This document shows positions 1 through 8,840 of a DNA stretch of 64,000 bases, in pieces. How positions within the stretch are numbered: the first letter of the stretch is position 1; the number at the start of each line of letters is the position of its first letter. Position numbers and translations under genes: made by a program. The notes beneath the pieces were generated by a model that saw nothing but the letters and a program-made list of their open reading frames with translations, did not search any database and was not told the DNA's origin. The stretch is from Micromonospora sp. NBC_00389 (GTDB lineage: Bacteria > Actinomycetota > Actinomycetes > Mycobacteriales > Micromonosporaceae): contig NZ_CP107947.1 of assembly GCF_036059255.1 (NCBI RefSeq), forward strand, positions 5,456,001 through 5,520,000, read 5' to 3'.

Positions 1-140
1 GACCAGGAGAGCCGGTCGGCGGCCGGCGAGTCCGGGCCGGTGACAGCGGCGGCCGGTGAGTCTGGGCGGGGCGCGGCGCCGGCCGGTGCGGCAACAAGCA
101 GGAGGGCGATCACCGTAGCGCCGGTGAGGATTCTGCGCAT
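1..140 (-). CDS. Secreted protein, N-terminal fragment cut by window edge
   Basis: Reading leftward from an ATG at 140, the frame stays open to the window edge. The first residues are MRRIL followed by a hydrophobic stretch (TVIALLLVAAPAGAA), a typical Sec signal peptide with likely cleavage near residue 22. After it comes a Pro/Ala/Ser/Asp-rich segment containing PDSPAA twice. A purine-rich GGGAAGAA lies just upstream of the ATG. Only about 46 residues are visible, so the mature function cannot be named. The signal-peptide call is what I see; export is inferred from it. Confidence 0.6.
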   Translation of the reverse strand, partial: MRRILTGATVIALLLVAAPAGAAPRPDSPAAAVTGPDSPAADRLSW

Positions 141-425
141 CGATTCTTCCCGTTCGCTGGTGGTGATTCGGCAGTCACCAGGAACGGTAGGTTCGATGTT
201 TTATGAGAGTCAATATGTATTGTGTGCAGGAATGTTGCAGTTGTCCGGCTCGACCGGCATTGCCCCGACCTCACCGGTCGAGGAATCGGGGGATCTGTCC
301 GATGTGGCCCGCAGGAGTCCGGGCGGTGTTTGCACTCCGGTTGCCGTCGCCCCCTAATCCGAAAACTGAGGGTGGGTGGGCGCGCGGCAGCGTCCGGCGG
401 AGCCGGACTCGGTGTGGTGGTGCGG
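141..425. other. Intergenic stretch between the secreted protein and the IS110 transposase 3' end
   Basis: No convincing gene. It holds the upstream region of the leftward secreted-protein gene and the downstream flank of the IS110 transposase. It is less GC-biased near 190-230 than its surroundings. The right end of the insertion element should lie here, but I could not fix its exact base, since IS110 elements lack obvious terminal inverted repeats and target duplications. Confidence 0.4.
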
Positions 426-1709
426 TCAGGCTGCGGTGGGTAGGTGGGTGCGTTCGGCGGTGACGGTGTAGCCGAGGGCTTCGAGTTGTCGGATGTGGTT
501 GCGGGCGCGTCGTTCGGGGTTGACGCGGGTGTCGTAGAAGTCGGCGCCGAGGTCGTGGAATGTGGCCTCGGGGTCGTGGAGAAGGTGCCAGATGATGATG
601 AGGGTGGATCGGCCGACTGCGACGATGGCGCGTTTGGCGCCGCGTCGGCGGGCGATGCGGCGATAGCGCTCGCCGAGGAAGGTGGGGGTGCGGGCGGCGC
701 TGACGGCGATCTGGCCGAGGACGCGGGCCAGGTAGGGGTTGCCGTGGCTGGTGGAGCCGCTGCCTTTCTTGCGGCCTGCGGATTCTTTCACGGTGGGTGA
801 GAACCGGGCCCATGAGGTCAGGTGGGCCGGGGTTGGGAAACGGCTCATGTCCACGCCGATTTCCGCGATGATCGCCCGCGCGGCCACCGGTCCCACGCCG
901 GGGATGTGCTCAAGCCGGCTGGCCGCCTGCGCGAAAGGGGCGATGCAGACCTCGATCTGCGTGTCGACGTCGGCGATGTCGGCCTCGATCGCGTCGACGC
1001 GGGTGAGCATCTTGCTCAGCAGGAACGCGTGATGGTCGGTGAACCGACCGACGAACGCCTCTTCCAACATGCTGATCTTGCGGCGGAGGCTGGACCGGGC
1101 CAGTTGCGCGAGCTGGCGCGGGTCGCGTTCACCGGCGATCAACGCCGCCATCATGGCCCGCCCGGAAGTGCCGAAGATGTCGGAGGCGACCACGGACAGC
1201 TTGATCTGCGCGTCTTCGAGGAGCTTCTCGGCCCGGTTCTTCTCCGCTGTCTGCGCGGCGACGAGATCGACTCGATAGCGGGTCAGGTCGCGCAGCATCC
1301 GAATCTGCGGCGGCGGCACGAAACTCGGCCGCAGCATCTGCCGCTCGGCGACCTTACACAGCCACACCGCGTCCAACCGATCGGTCTTGGGTCGTCCCGG
1401 CAGGTGTTTGACATCGCGGGCGTTGACCAGCCACGTCTCGAACCCGGCTGCTTCCAGCAGATAGAACGCCGGCTTCCAGTAGTCGCTGGTCGCCTCCATC
1501 ACCACCCGGGTCACACCCAAGCTGCGCAGCCGCTCGGCCATCCGCCCCAGCGACCGGGTCATCGTCGAGAAGGTCTCGACCTCCTGCACCCGCCGACCCG
1601 GTCTGTCCGGGTGGGGCAGCCGCACACAACACACGAGCGAGGACTTACCGATATCCAGCGCGGCGATCCGCTCGATGATCTCCTCGCGCTCCTGAGTCTC
1701 CTCCAACAC
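426..1709 (-). CDS. IS110-family transposase/recombinase
   Basis: A 427-residue DEDD-type transposase. The N-terminal RuvC-like domain carries D19 (ALDIGKSS), E72 (VVMEATSDYW), D110 and D113 (KTDRLDA), the four acidic residues of the family. The C-terminal transposase_20 domain has the helix-hairpin-helix motif HIPGVGPVAA and the segment KGSGSTSHGNPYLARVL, which holds the expected catalytic serine. I chose the GTG at 1709 because AGGGAGGG lies about six bases upstream; an in-frame GTG at 1763 would add 18 residues without a good ribosome binding site. The length is normal and no frame break is visible, so the element may be active. Family members are guided by a bridge RNA from their noncoding end. 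Confidence 0.92.
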   Translation of the reverse strand: MLEETQEREEIIERIAALDIGKSSLVCCVRLPHPDRPGRRVQEVETFSTMTRSLGRMAERLRSLGVTRVVMEATSDYWKPAFYLLEAAGFETWLVNARDVKHLPGRPKTDRLDAVWLCKVAERQMLRPSFVPPPQIRMLRDLTRYRVDLVAAQTAEKNRAEKLLEDAQIKLSVVASDIFGTSGRAMMAALIAGERDPRQLAQLARSSLRRKISMLEEAFVGRFTDHHAFLLSKMLTRVDAIEADIADVDTQIEVCIAPFAQAASRLEHIPGVGPVAARAIIAEIGVDMSRFPTPAHLTSWARFSPTVKESAGRKKGSGSTSHGNPYLARVLGQIAVSAARTPTFLGERYRRIARRRGAKRAIVAVGRSTLIIIWHLLHDPEATFHDLGADFYDTRVNPERRARNHIRQLEALGYTVTAERTHLPTAA

Positions 1710-1977
1710 GTGACCCTCCCTGCCCGCGCCGAACCCGCCAACGGCGTCGCCCGCGGTGACCACAGAGGGACAGCGAATCTAATCCTCGTGCTCGAAGCAA
1801 CAGTGAAGGGCCCATCAGCGTGGCCACCAGCATCCGACTAACCCACGGCCTGAACCGAACCAAGGAGGCGACGACGTCAGCGGGCGACCCCACCACGGCA
1901 CCACCAACCACCGGCACAGCGCAACAGGCGAGAACAGTTTTCAGCCCGGAACGGGCCACCCAACAGGGAGACGGAGA
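1710..1977 (-). ncRNA. Candidate IS110 bridge-RNA region
   Basis: About 268 bases of noncoding DNA precede the transposase start. In IS110-group elements the left-end noncoding region upstream of the gene is transcribed into a structured bridge RNA that pairs with target and donor DNA. On the minus strand the region contains a short perfect hairpin (GCCCG-TTC-CGGGC, 1944-1956) and several T/G-rich loops. I cannot fold the RNA or identify the binding loops here, so this is placement by family knowledge plus one visible hairpin. Confidence 0.3.
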
Positions 1978-3156
1978 CTAACCCGCCAGCTCCGCGCGGT
2001 ACACCGGGGTCGCCCACGGCACCGCCAGCTCGCTCGGCAGCGCCCCCCGTTCGGCCGTCCGGCGCAGTACATCGGCGATTCCCCGCAGGTGGCGTACCCG
2101 ATCTCCGCCCTCGCCCACGTCGGCGACCAGGTCGCCGTCGAGCAACCGGGGCTCCGGCGCGGCCCGCAACGCGTCCAGCAGCGCGGTGAACGGCGCGGTA
2201 CAGGCCAGCGGGGCGATCAGCGGCACCCCGTCCGGGTCGGCCCGGTGCGCGAGCAGGTTCTCCAGCAGGCCCCGCCGCCCCGGGACCCGGCGGGTCACCA
2301 CGTCCCCAGGCAGCCGCAGCCGGTCCGTCGGATACTCCAGCACCGCCCGCCCCGTTGTGCCGGTCACCACCACCTCGCCCGCCACGAACTCCTCGGCGGC
2401 CAGGGTCACCGCCGCCAGCACCGGCGGACCGGCGCGGAACCGGACCCGCAGCACCGCGGTGTCCTCCACCTCGATCGGTCGGACCCGGTAGCGCTCCACC
2501 TCGATCGCCGTCGGCCACGGCGACGCACCGCCCAGCACCTCGGCGACCGCCAGGCACTGCATCACCGCGTGCGCGAGCGGGTTGGCCAGCGCGCCGTCCA
2601 GTACCGGTCGGCCGTCCAGGGTCCGTTTACCGGCCCACGGGGACCGGACGTAGTAGGCGTCCGGCCGTTGCCAGGCGGCGACCGTCGCGATGCCGGTGAC
2701 CGTGCCCACCCGGCCGGCGGCCAGCGCGTCGGTCAGCGCGGTCAACGCCGCCGAACCGAGCGCCTGGAAGCCGACCTGGGCCACCCGGCCGGTGGCCGCC
2801 AACGCCCGGGTCAGCTCCTCGTGCTCGGCCAGCGACAGCACCGGCGGCTTCTCCAGCAGCAGGTCCGCGCCAGCGGCCAGGGCGTCCCGGGCGATCGGCA
2901 GGTGGGTGTGCGGCGGGGTGCAGATCACCACCACCTCCGGCTGCGCGGCGGCGAGCATCGCCTGGTGCTCGGTGAACACCCCGACTCCGGGCGGCACCGG
3001 CGCCGCCGGCTCGTCCTCCACCGGCCGGACGTCGACCAGGGCCACCAGCCGCAGCCGTCCGGCGGCGTGCAGTGGCGCGATCACCCGCCGGTGCCACCGG
3101 CCGTGCCCGTTCGCTCCGATCACCGCCACCCGGGTCGGCGGCGTGTGCCCGTTCAC
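1978..3156 (-). CDS. Gfo/Idh/MocA-family NAD(P)-dependent oxidoreductase
   Basis: A sugar-type oxidoreductase with an N-terminal Rossmann fold: RVAVIGANGHGRWHRR near residues 9-24, then the family signature LLLEKPPVLSLAEHEEL with the catalytic-region EKP near residue 95. It is the last gene of the leftward hexuronate operon, so it probably acts on a related sugar or sugar acid; the substrate is unknown. I chose GTG 3156, which puts the nucleotide-binding motif at the usual distance from the start. An upstream in-frame GTG at 3252, overlapping the preceding stop, would add 32 residues made of three 10-residue repeats. No clear ribosome binding site favours either start. Confidence 0.85.
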   Translation of the reverse strand: MNGHTPPTRVAVIGANGHGRWHRRVIAPLHAAGRLRLVALVDVRPVEDEPAAPVPPGVGVFTEHQAMLAAAQPEVVVICTPPHTHLPIARDALAAGADLLLEKPPVLSLAEHEELTRALAATGRVAQVGFQALGSAALTALTDALAAGRVGTVTGIATVAAWQRPDAYYVRSPWAGKRTLDGRPVLDGALANPLAHAVMQCLAVAEVLGGASPWPTAIEVERYRVRPIEVEDTAVLRVRFRAGPPVLAAVTLAAEEFVAGEVVVTGTTGRAVLEYPTDRLRLPGDVVTRRVPGRRGLLENLLAHRADPDGVPLIAPLACTAPFTALLDALRAAPEPRLLDGDLVADVGEGGDRVRHLRGIADVLRRTAERGALPSELAVPWATPVYRAELAG

Positions 3157-3258
3157 CGGGCACCAACCAACGTCGCCCCGTTGACCGGGGCACCAACCCG
3201 CGTCGGCGCGTTGGCCGGGCCGCAAGCCAGCGTCGGCCCGTTCACCGGGCACCGGCCA
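3148..3258. repeat. Tandem ~30-bp imperfect repeat at a gene junction
   Basis: Four copies of a unit beginning GTTCACCGGG or GTTGACCGGGG start at 3151, 3180, 3210 and 3240, spaced 29, 30 and 30 bases. The array spans the end of the mannitol dehydrogenase gene and the start of the next oxidoreductase gene. Read leftward, the three 30-base units stay in frame and would encode a unit like GQRADAGWCP; the 29-base unit shifts the phase and produces the GTG that I use as the start. Confidence 0.8.
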
Positions 3259-4735
3259 GCGTCGCCTCGACGCCGTGTCGCTCCAGCGCGGTCAGCCAGG
3301 CGGTCACCTCGGCCCGAACCTCGTCGTCCCCGGCCACCTCGGCAGGGATGACCTCGCGCAGCGCGAAGACCGCGTCGACCACGCCGGCCGGGCTCTGCGT
3401 GCCGGCGTCCAGCGCGGCCCGGATCGCCCCAGCGAGGGGATCCTGCAACGGCAGCGGCCGGCCGTCGTCGGCCTGGCCCAGCACGAAGCGCAACCAGGCG
3501 GCCACCACCAGCGCGCCCCAGCGGGCGGACCTGCCGGACGCACGCAGGTCGGCGATGGTGTGCAGGATCCGTTGCGGCAGCTTCTGTGAGCCGTCCATCG
3601 CCACCTGCAGGGTGCGGTGCCGGATCGCCGGGTTGCCGAACCGAGCGAGGACCTGCTCGCCGTAGTCGACCACCCGTACCCCGTCCGGCGGGGTGAAGCT
3701 TGCCGCCACGTCCTCGGCGATCAGCCGGCGCAGTACATCGGTCAGGTGCGGGATCTCCAGCGCGTCGGCGATTGTCTCACGCCCGGCCAGCGCGCCCAGG
3801 TACGCCGCGGCCGAGTGCACGCCGTTGAGGGTGCGCAGCTTCAACCGCTCCCAGGGACCGGCGTCGTCGGTGAGCACCGCCCCGGCGTGCTCCCAGCCCG
3901 GCCGGCCGCCGGGGAAGTCGTCCTCGATCACCCACTGCGCGTACGGCTCGGCGGCCACCGCGGCCAGGTCGGTCACGCCGAGCGCCCGGCGTGCCGCCTC
4001 GATCGTCTCCGGGGTGCTGGCCGGCACGATCCGGTCCACCATGGTGCCGGGGCAGGTGACGTTGCCGGTCACCCAGTCGAGCAGCCCGGCGTGTACCCCG
4101 GCGGCCCGGCCGACGGCCTGGTCGACCAGGCCGCGTAACCGCCGGCCGTTGGCCGGCAAGTTGTCGCAGCTGACCAGCGCCACCGGCCCGGCGTCCGCCG
4201 CGGCCCGGGCGGCCAGCCCGCGCAGCAGCAGCCCCGGCACGGTGGTCGGGGGCCGGCCGCCGGCCAGGTCCGCGGCGAGCGCCGAATCGGGGCACAACTG
4301 GCCGGTCACCGGGTCGAGCTGGTACGCCTTCTCGGTGACGGTCAGCGTCACCACCCGCACCGCCGGATCGGCGAGCAGCGCCACCACGGCGTCCGGGTCG
4401 CTGGCCGCGTGCCGTACCCCGCTCAGCGCGCCCACCACCCGGGTGGCGCTACCGGCGGCGGAGAGGGTGCTGACGCTGAACAGGTTGTCCTGCGCGGCGA
4501 GCGCCTCGACGAGGGCGGTGCTGCGCGGGGCGACCGCCACGATGCCCCAGTCGCCGCCGGCCGCACCGACCGCGGCCTCGGTGTAGACGGCCTGGTGCGC
4601 CCGGTGGAACGCACCGAGCCCGAGGTGGACGATGCCGGCCTGCACGGTGCCCGGCCGGACCAGCGGTCGAGCCTCGGCGGGCAGTTGACGCAGCATGCCC
4701 AGGCCGAGTCGGGAGGCGCCGACGGTCACCGCCAT
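3242..4735 (-). CDS. uxuB: Mannitol dehydrogenase family protein, probable fructuronate reductase
   Basis: A 497-residue long-chain polyol dehydrogenase. The N-terminal Rossmann domain has HLGLGAFHRAHQA near residue 30; NVTCPGTMVDRI lies mid-protein; the catalytic K-x4-N-x2-H arrangement is visible in KLRTLNGVHSAAA. The family interconverts hexuronates or fructose with sugar alcohols or acids using NAD(H). Its operon partners, UxaC in particular, make fructuronate-to-mannonate reduction the best guess; mannitol 2-dehydrogenase is the alternative. The ATG at 4735 overlaps the stop of the preceding gene by 10 bases, suggesting translational coupling. Confidence 0.85.
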   Translation of the reverse strand: MAVTVGASRLGLGMLRQLPAEARPLVRPGTVQAGIVHLGLGAFHRAHQAVYTEAAVGAAGGDWGIVAVAPRSTALVEALAAQDNLFSVSTLSAAGSATRVVGALSGVRHAASDPDAVVALLADPAVRVVTLTVTEKAYQLDPVTGQLCPDSALAADLAGGRPPTTVPGLLLRGLAARAAADAGPVALVSCDNLPANGRRLRGLVDQAVGRAAGVHAGLLDWVTGNVTCPGTMVDRIVPASTPETIEAARRALGVTDLAAVAAEPYAQWVIEDDFPGGRPGWEHAGAVLTDDAGPWERLKLRTLNGVHSAAAYLGALAGRETIADALEIPHLTDVLRRLIAEDVAASFTPPDGVRVVDYGEQVLARFGNPAIRHRTLQVAMDGSQKLPQRILHTIADLRASGRSARWGALVVAAWLRFVLGQADDGRPLPLQDPLAGAIRAALDAGTQSPAGVVDAVFALREVIPAEVAGDDEVRAEVTAWLTALERHGVEATLAGAR

Positions 4736-6030
4736 GCCGGGCCGTCCGGGAAGCGGAACTCGGCGATCGACGCGGGCTTCATGGTGGCGCTGTAGCCGGG
4801 CCGCTCGGGCAGCAGGTAACGGCCGCCCCGGGTACGTACCGGGTCGACGAAGTGCTCGTGCAGGTGGTCGACGTACTCGACCATCCGCCCGTCCAGGCCG
4901 GTGCCGACCCGCAGGTAGTCGAAGATCGCCAGATGCTGGACGTACTCGCAGAGGCCGACGCCGCCGGCGTGCGGGCAGACCGGCACCCCGAACTTGGCCG
5001 CCAGCAGCAGCTCCGCGAGGACCTCGTTGACGCCGCCGACCCGGCACGCGTCGATCTGCATCACGCCGATCGCCTCGGCCTGGAGCAGTTGCTTGAAGAT
5101 CACCCGGTTGGCGGCCACCTCACCGGTGGCCACCCGGCACCGCCCGTCGGTCAGCTCGGTGACCGCGCGGGCGATCCGGGCGTGCCCGAGGATGTCGTCG
5201 GCGTGCGTCGGCTCCTCGATCCAGTACGGGTCCACCTCGGCCAGCTCGGTCATCGCGGTGATCGCCTCGTCGACGTCCCAGACCTGGTTGGCGTCCATCA
5301 TGAGTAGCGCGTCCGGGCCGATCTCGGCCCGGATGATCCGGGCCCGGCGCAGGTCGTCGGCGAGTGGGCCGCCGACCTTCATCTTCATCGCCCGCCAGCC
5401 GTCGTCGTACGCCTGCCGGGTCAACGCCCGCACCTTGTCGTCGGGGTAGCCGAGCCACCCGACCGAGGTGGTGTACGAAGGGAAACCACTTTCCGTGAGC
5501 TCCGCGAGCCTGCCATCCCCTCCGATCAATCCCTTGTCCAGGATGGCGGCGGCCTCGTCCGGGGTGAGCGCGTCGGTGATGTGCCGGAAGTCGATGCTGG
5601 CGACCAGCTCGTCGGTGGGCAGTTCGGCGAGGAACCGCCACATCGGCTTGCCGGCCAGGGTGGCCCGTAGGTCCCAGACCGCGTTGACCAGCGCGCCGGT
5701 CGCCATGTGGATGACGCCCTTCTCGGGGCCCAACCAACGCAGCTGCACGTCGGCGCTGAGCGATCGCCAGAACGCCACCGGCTCGGCAGCGATCTCCTCG
5801 ACCGTGCGGCCCTGCACGTGATGGGCCAGTGCACGGACCGCCGCGCAGGTGATCTCGTTGCCCCGGCCGTTGGTGAAGGTGAACCCGGCGCCGGTCGGCC
5901 CGGCATCGGTGCCCAGCTCCACGTATGTCGCCGAGTAGTCGCCCCGGTTGATCGCGTCGGAGCCGTCGCCCCGAGCGGCGGTCGGGAACCGCACGTCGTG
6001 CACCTCGACGGAGGTGATGGTGACCGTCAC
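4726..6030 (-). CDS. Enolase-superfamily sugar-acid dehydratase, L-fuconate dehydratase-like
   Basis: A 434-residue mandelate-racemase/enolase-superfamily enzyme. The acid-sugar dehydratase hallmarks are present: KMKVGG (base-bearing lysines), MDANQVWD, IEEPTHAD and TGE as the metal ligands, and CPHAGGVGLCEYVQHL with the catalytic histidine. The last motif and VEYVDHLHEHF are characteristic of the FucD branch. Such enzymes remove water from a sugar acid to give a 2-keto-3-deoxy acid. The GTG at 6030 overlaps the UxaC stop by four bases and is preceded by GGAAGGA. Context suggests a hexonate such as mannonate may be the true substrate, but that is inference. Confidence 0.85.
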   Translation of the reverse strand: MTVTITSVEVHDVRFPTAARGDGSDAINRGDYSATYVELGTDAGPTGAGFTFTNGRGNEITCAAVRALAHHVQGRTVEEIAAEPVAFWRSLSADVQLRWLGPEKGVIHMATGALVNAVWDLRATLAGKPMWRFLAELPTDELVASIDFRHITDALTPDEAAAILDKGLIGGDGRLAELTESGFPSYTTSVGWLGYPDDKVRALTRQAYDDGWRAMKMKVGGPLADDLRRARIIRAEIGPDALLMMDANQVWDVDEAITAMTELAEVDPYWIEEPTHADDILGHARIARAVTELTDGRCRVATGEVAANRVIFKQLLQAEAIGVMQIDACRVGGVNEVLAELLLAAKFGVPVCPHAGGVGLCEYVQHLAIFDYLRVGTGLDGRMVEYVDHLHEHFVDPVRTRGGRYLLPERPGYSATMKPASIAEFRFPDGPAWR

Positions 6031-7463
6031 CGCTGTTGTTCCTTCCCAAAGTTGAAGACCCGCTTCGGCAGCCGGTACGCCAGGTCGACGATGGTCTCGG
6101 CCGCCTCGTCCATGGGCAGCCGGTGCTCGGCGACCAGCCGGGCCAGGAAGCCGGCGTCCACCCGACGGGCCACGTCGTGGCGGACCGGGATGGAGCAGAA
6201 CGCCCGGGTGTCGTCGACGAACCCGGTGGTGTTGTAGAAGCCGGCGCTCTCGGTGACCGTCTCCCGGAATCGGCGCAGCACCTCGGGGGAGTCCAGGAAC
6301 CACCAGGGCGCGCCGAGCAGCAGCGCGGCGTAACCGCCGGCCAGCGGCGCCAGCTCGCGGGTGAAGGTGTCCTCGTCGAGGGTGTAGAGCACCACCCGCA
6401 GCCGGGGGTCGTTGCCGTAACGGTCGAGCAGCGGGGCGAGCGCGTGCACGTACTCGGTGGCCTGCGGGATATCGCCGCCGACGTCGCGGCCGTGCCGGGC
6501 GTGCAGCCAGCGGTTGTGGTTGCGCACCGCGCCGGGGTGCAACTGCATGACCAGGCCGTCGTCGAGTGACATCCGGGCGAACTCCACCAGCATGTGCGCC
6601 CGGAACGCCTCCGCGTCGGCCGGGTCTGCCTCGCCGCGCCGGCCCCGGTCGTACAGCCGCGCGGCCTCCTCCGGAGCCAGGTCCAGGGTGCGCGCGGTGG
6701 GGTGACCGTGGTCGGAGGAGGTCGCCCCGGCGGCGATGAACGCGGCCCGGCGGGCCCGCAGCGCGGCCAGGTAGCCGGTATACGTGCCGGTGTCCTCGCC
6801 GGCCAGCTCGCCCAGTCGCTCCACATTGGTCGACCAGCCCTCGAACTCCATGTCCACCACGTCGTCCGGACGGAAGGTGGTGACCACCCGGCCGCCCGGC
6901 CCACCCCAGCCGTCGGCGGCGAGCTTGGCGTGCTGACCGAGGTCGTCCAGCGGCGACTCGGTGGTGGCCAGCACCTCGATGCCGAACCGTTCGAACAGCG
7001 CCCGGGGCCGGAAGTCCGGCTCGGCGAGCCGGGCAGACAGTTCGTCGTAGAGGGTGTCGGCGGTGGCCGGGCTCAGCGGGGTGTGCGCCCCGAACACGGT
7101 GCGGAACGTCTGCTCCAGCCAGAGCCGCGACGGGGTGCCCCGGAACAGGTGCCAGTGCGCGGCGAAGCGCCGCCAGATGACCCGGCCGTCGGTCTCCACC
7201 GGGCTGCCGTCGCGGGTGGGAACGCCCAGCTCCGCCGGGGGTACGCCCTGGCTGAGCAGCATCCGGGTCAGGTAGTGGTCAGGCACGATGAGCAGTTGCG
7301 CCGGGTCCGGAAAGGGCTGGTCCTCGGCGAGCAGGGCCGGGTCGACGTGCCCGTGCGGCGAGATGATGGGTTGCTCGGCGGCCAGCGCGTACAGCTCCCG
7401 GGCCAGCGCGCGCTGGCCGGGCTCGGGTGGCAGGAGCAGGTCGGTGTGGTCGAACGTCGACAC
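6027..7463 (-). CDS. uxaC: Glucuronate (uronate) isomerase
   Basis: A 478-residue UxaC-family amidohydrolase-fold enzyme. Near the N-terminus ISPHGHVDPALL carries metal-binding histidines; later blocks include RLWLEQTFRTVFG, VLATTESPLDDL, QLHPGAVRNHNRWL and the C-terminal RVDAGFLARLV. The enzyme isomerises D-glucuronate to D-fructuronate and D-galacturonate to D-tagaturonate in the cytoplasm. Length is normal for the family. The GTG at 7463 follows a GAGGAG about 11 bases upstream. It lies 25 bases downstream of the oxidoreductase gene in the same operon. Confidence 0.92.
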   Translation of the reverse strand: MSTFDHTDLLLPPEPGQRALARELYALAAEQPIISPHGHVDPALLAEDQPFPDPAQLLIVPDHYLTRMLLSQGVPPAELGVPTRDGSPVETDGRVIWRRFAAHWHLFRGTPSRLWLEQTFRTVFGAHTPLSPATADTLYDELSARLAEPDFRPRALFERFGIEVLATTESPLDDLGQHAKLAADGWGGPGGRVVTTFRPDDVVDMEFEGWSTNVERLGELAGEDTGTYTGYLAALRARRAAFIAAGATSSDHGHPTARTLDLAPEEAARLYDRGRRGEADPADAEAFRAHMLVEFARMSLDDGLVMQLHPGAVRNHNRWLHARHGRDVGGDIPQATEYVHALAPLLDRYGNDPRLRVVLYTLDEDTFTRELAPLAGGYAALLLGAPWWFLDSPEVLRRFRETVTESAGFYNTTGFVDDTRAFCSIPVRHDVARRVDAGFLARLVAEHRLPMDEAAETIVDLAYRLPKRVFNFGKEQQR

Positions 7464-7488
7464 GGGGCTGGGCTCCTCGTCGGGTGGG

Positions 7489-8817
7489 TCAGCGGGGGGT
7501 GAGCAGGTCGGCGACCCGGACCGGTTGGCCGGTCTCGAAGGACCGGTTGGCGGCCAGGCCGGTGAGCAGGGCCAGGGCGCCGTCGTCGGCGGTCGCGGCG
7601 CGGTCCAGCGGGTCGGGGTGGCCACCGAAGAGCACGTCGGTCATCCGGGCGTCCGCGCCGCCGTGACCGTGCCGGGTGCGACCCTCGACCGGGATCTGCC
7701 GGGGCGGGGCCCAGAACGGGCGCAGAGTGAGCGTCGCGCCGCCGCCCTCGGCGGGCGCCTCGGTGCCGTGCAGCGCGGCGCCCTTGACCGCGCCGGCGGT
7801 GCCTCGGTCGACGAAGTCGTTCTCGGTGACCTCCAGCTCCAGCCGGCCCCGGCTGCCGTTGACCATCACCCGGTAGCCCTCCCAGGGGGCGTACGCGGTG
7901 AGGTGGTAGGTCATCGTGGCGCCGGTGGAGTAGCGGGCGAGCACCGCCATGTCGTCCTCGATGCTCACTCCCGGGGCGAAGACGTTGCGGTCGCGCTGGT
8001 AGCCGTCCTCGGCCTCGCCGTCGAGGTACAACTCGCGCAGCCGGGGGTGCGCGTCGAGTCGCAGCGCGAACGGGTCGTCGACGGCGGCGGGGGAGCCGTG
8101 CGCCCGTTCGTAGTCGCGGGCGTAGCCGTGCCGGCGGCCGGTGTCGCCGTAGAAGAACAGCCGCCCGGCCGCGTACACCTCGACCGGGGTGGCGGCCAGC
8201 CACCAGTTGACCAGGTCGAAGTGGTGGCTGGCCTTGTGCACCATCAGCCCGCCGGAGGTGGCCTTGTCCCGGTGCCAGCGCCGGAAGTAGTCGGCGCCGT
8301 GCCGCACGTCGAGCAGCCACTCGAAGTGCACCGAGCCGATCTCGCCGACCGCGCCTTCGGCGAGCAGCCGGCGGACCTGCTCGTGCAGGGGGTTGTAGCG
8401 GTAGTTGAAGGCGACCGTCACCCGGCCGCCGATCTCCGTCACGGCGTCCAGGATCCGCCGGCAGCGCGGCGCGTCCACGGTCATCGGCTTCTCGGTGACG
8501 ACCTCCCGGCCGGCGCGCAGCGCGGCCACCACGTACTCGTCGTGGGTGACGTCGACGCTGGTCACCAGGACGACGTCGACGCGCTCCTTGTCCAGCATCG
8601 CCAGGAAGTCGCCGGCCGGGTAGGTGGCCACCGGCCGGTGCCCCAGCTCGGTCAGCCAGCGGTTGTGCGCGTCCATCCTGGCCTGGTTGACGTCGGCGAA
8701 GGCGACCAGCTCGGTGGAGTTGGCGTGGTCGAGCACCAGTGCCCGGACGAACATCTCTGCCCGCGCGCCGGCGCCCACGACGGCGTACCGGACCCGGCCG
8801 TCGGCACTCGGTGACAT
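7489..8817 (-). CDS. Gfo/Idh/MocA-family oxidoreductase, first gene of the uronate operon
   Basis: A 442-residue oxidoreductase. The N-terminal Rossmann motif is RYAVVGAGARAEMF (residues ~9-22), and the family EKP motif appears in VVTEKPMTVDAPRC. The middle has HKASHHFDLVNWW, typical of the branch with histidines near the sugar site. The ATG at 8817 is preceded by GGGGAGGCG. It leads the leftward operon and is transcribed divergently from the LacI gene, with a perfect palindrome between promoter and start. It could oxidise a glycoside or uronic-acid derivative before the UxaC step; the exact substrate is unknown. Confidence 0.88.
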   Translation of the reverse strand: MSPSADGRVRYAVVGAGARAEMFVRALVLDHANSTELVAFADVNQARMDAHNRWLTELGHRPVATYPAGDFLAMLDKERVDVVLVTSVDVTHDEYVVAALRAGREVVTEKPMTVDAPRCRRILDAVTEIGGRVTVAFNYRYNPLHEQVRRLLAEGAVGEIGSVHFEWLLDVRHGADYFRRWHRDKATSGGLMVHKASHHFDLVNWWLAATPVEVYAAGRLFFYGDTGRRHGYARDYERAHGSPAAVDDPFALRLDAHPRLRELYLDGEAEDGYQRDRNVFAPGVSIEDDMAVLARYSTGATMTYHLTAYAPWEGYRVMVNGSRGRLELEVTENDFVDRGTAGAVKGAALHGTEAPAEGGGATLTLRPFWAPPRQIPVEGRTRHGHGGADARMTDVLFGGHPDPLDRAATADDGALALLTGLAANRSFETGQPVRVADLLTPR

Positions 8818-8840
8818 TCGGTCGCCTCCCCGGGTGATCC

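Larger units (their letters stand above)
360..1977 (-). mobile_element. IS110-family insertion sequence (approximate ends)
   Basis: One transposase gene flanked by noncoding DNA on both sides, inserted between the secreted-protein gene and the 3' end of an oxidoreductase gene whose TAG stop is at 1978-1980. IS110 elements make no target duplication and have poor terminal repeats, so both ends are estimates: the left limit is placed below the transposase stop, the right limit just before the neighbouring stop codon. Comparison with an empty site in a related genome would settle the ends. Confidence 0.6.

Noticed and set aside
271..813. Arg/Pro-rich leftward reading frame of 180 residues
   Set aside because: It overlaps the 3' part of the IS110 transposase in another frame, has low-complexity composition and no motif.
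822..1841. 339-residue rightward frame across the transposase
   Set aside because: Complement of the IS110 gene; composition without domains, no ribosome binding site.
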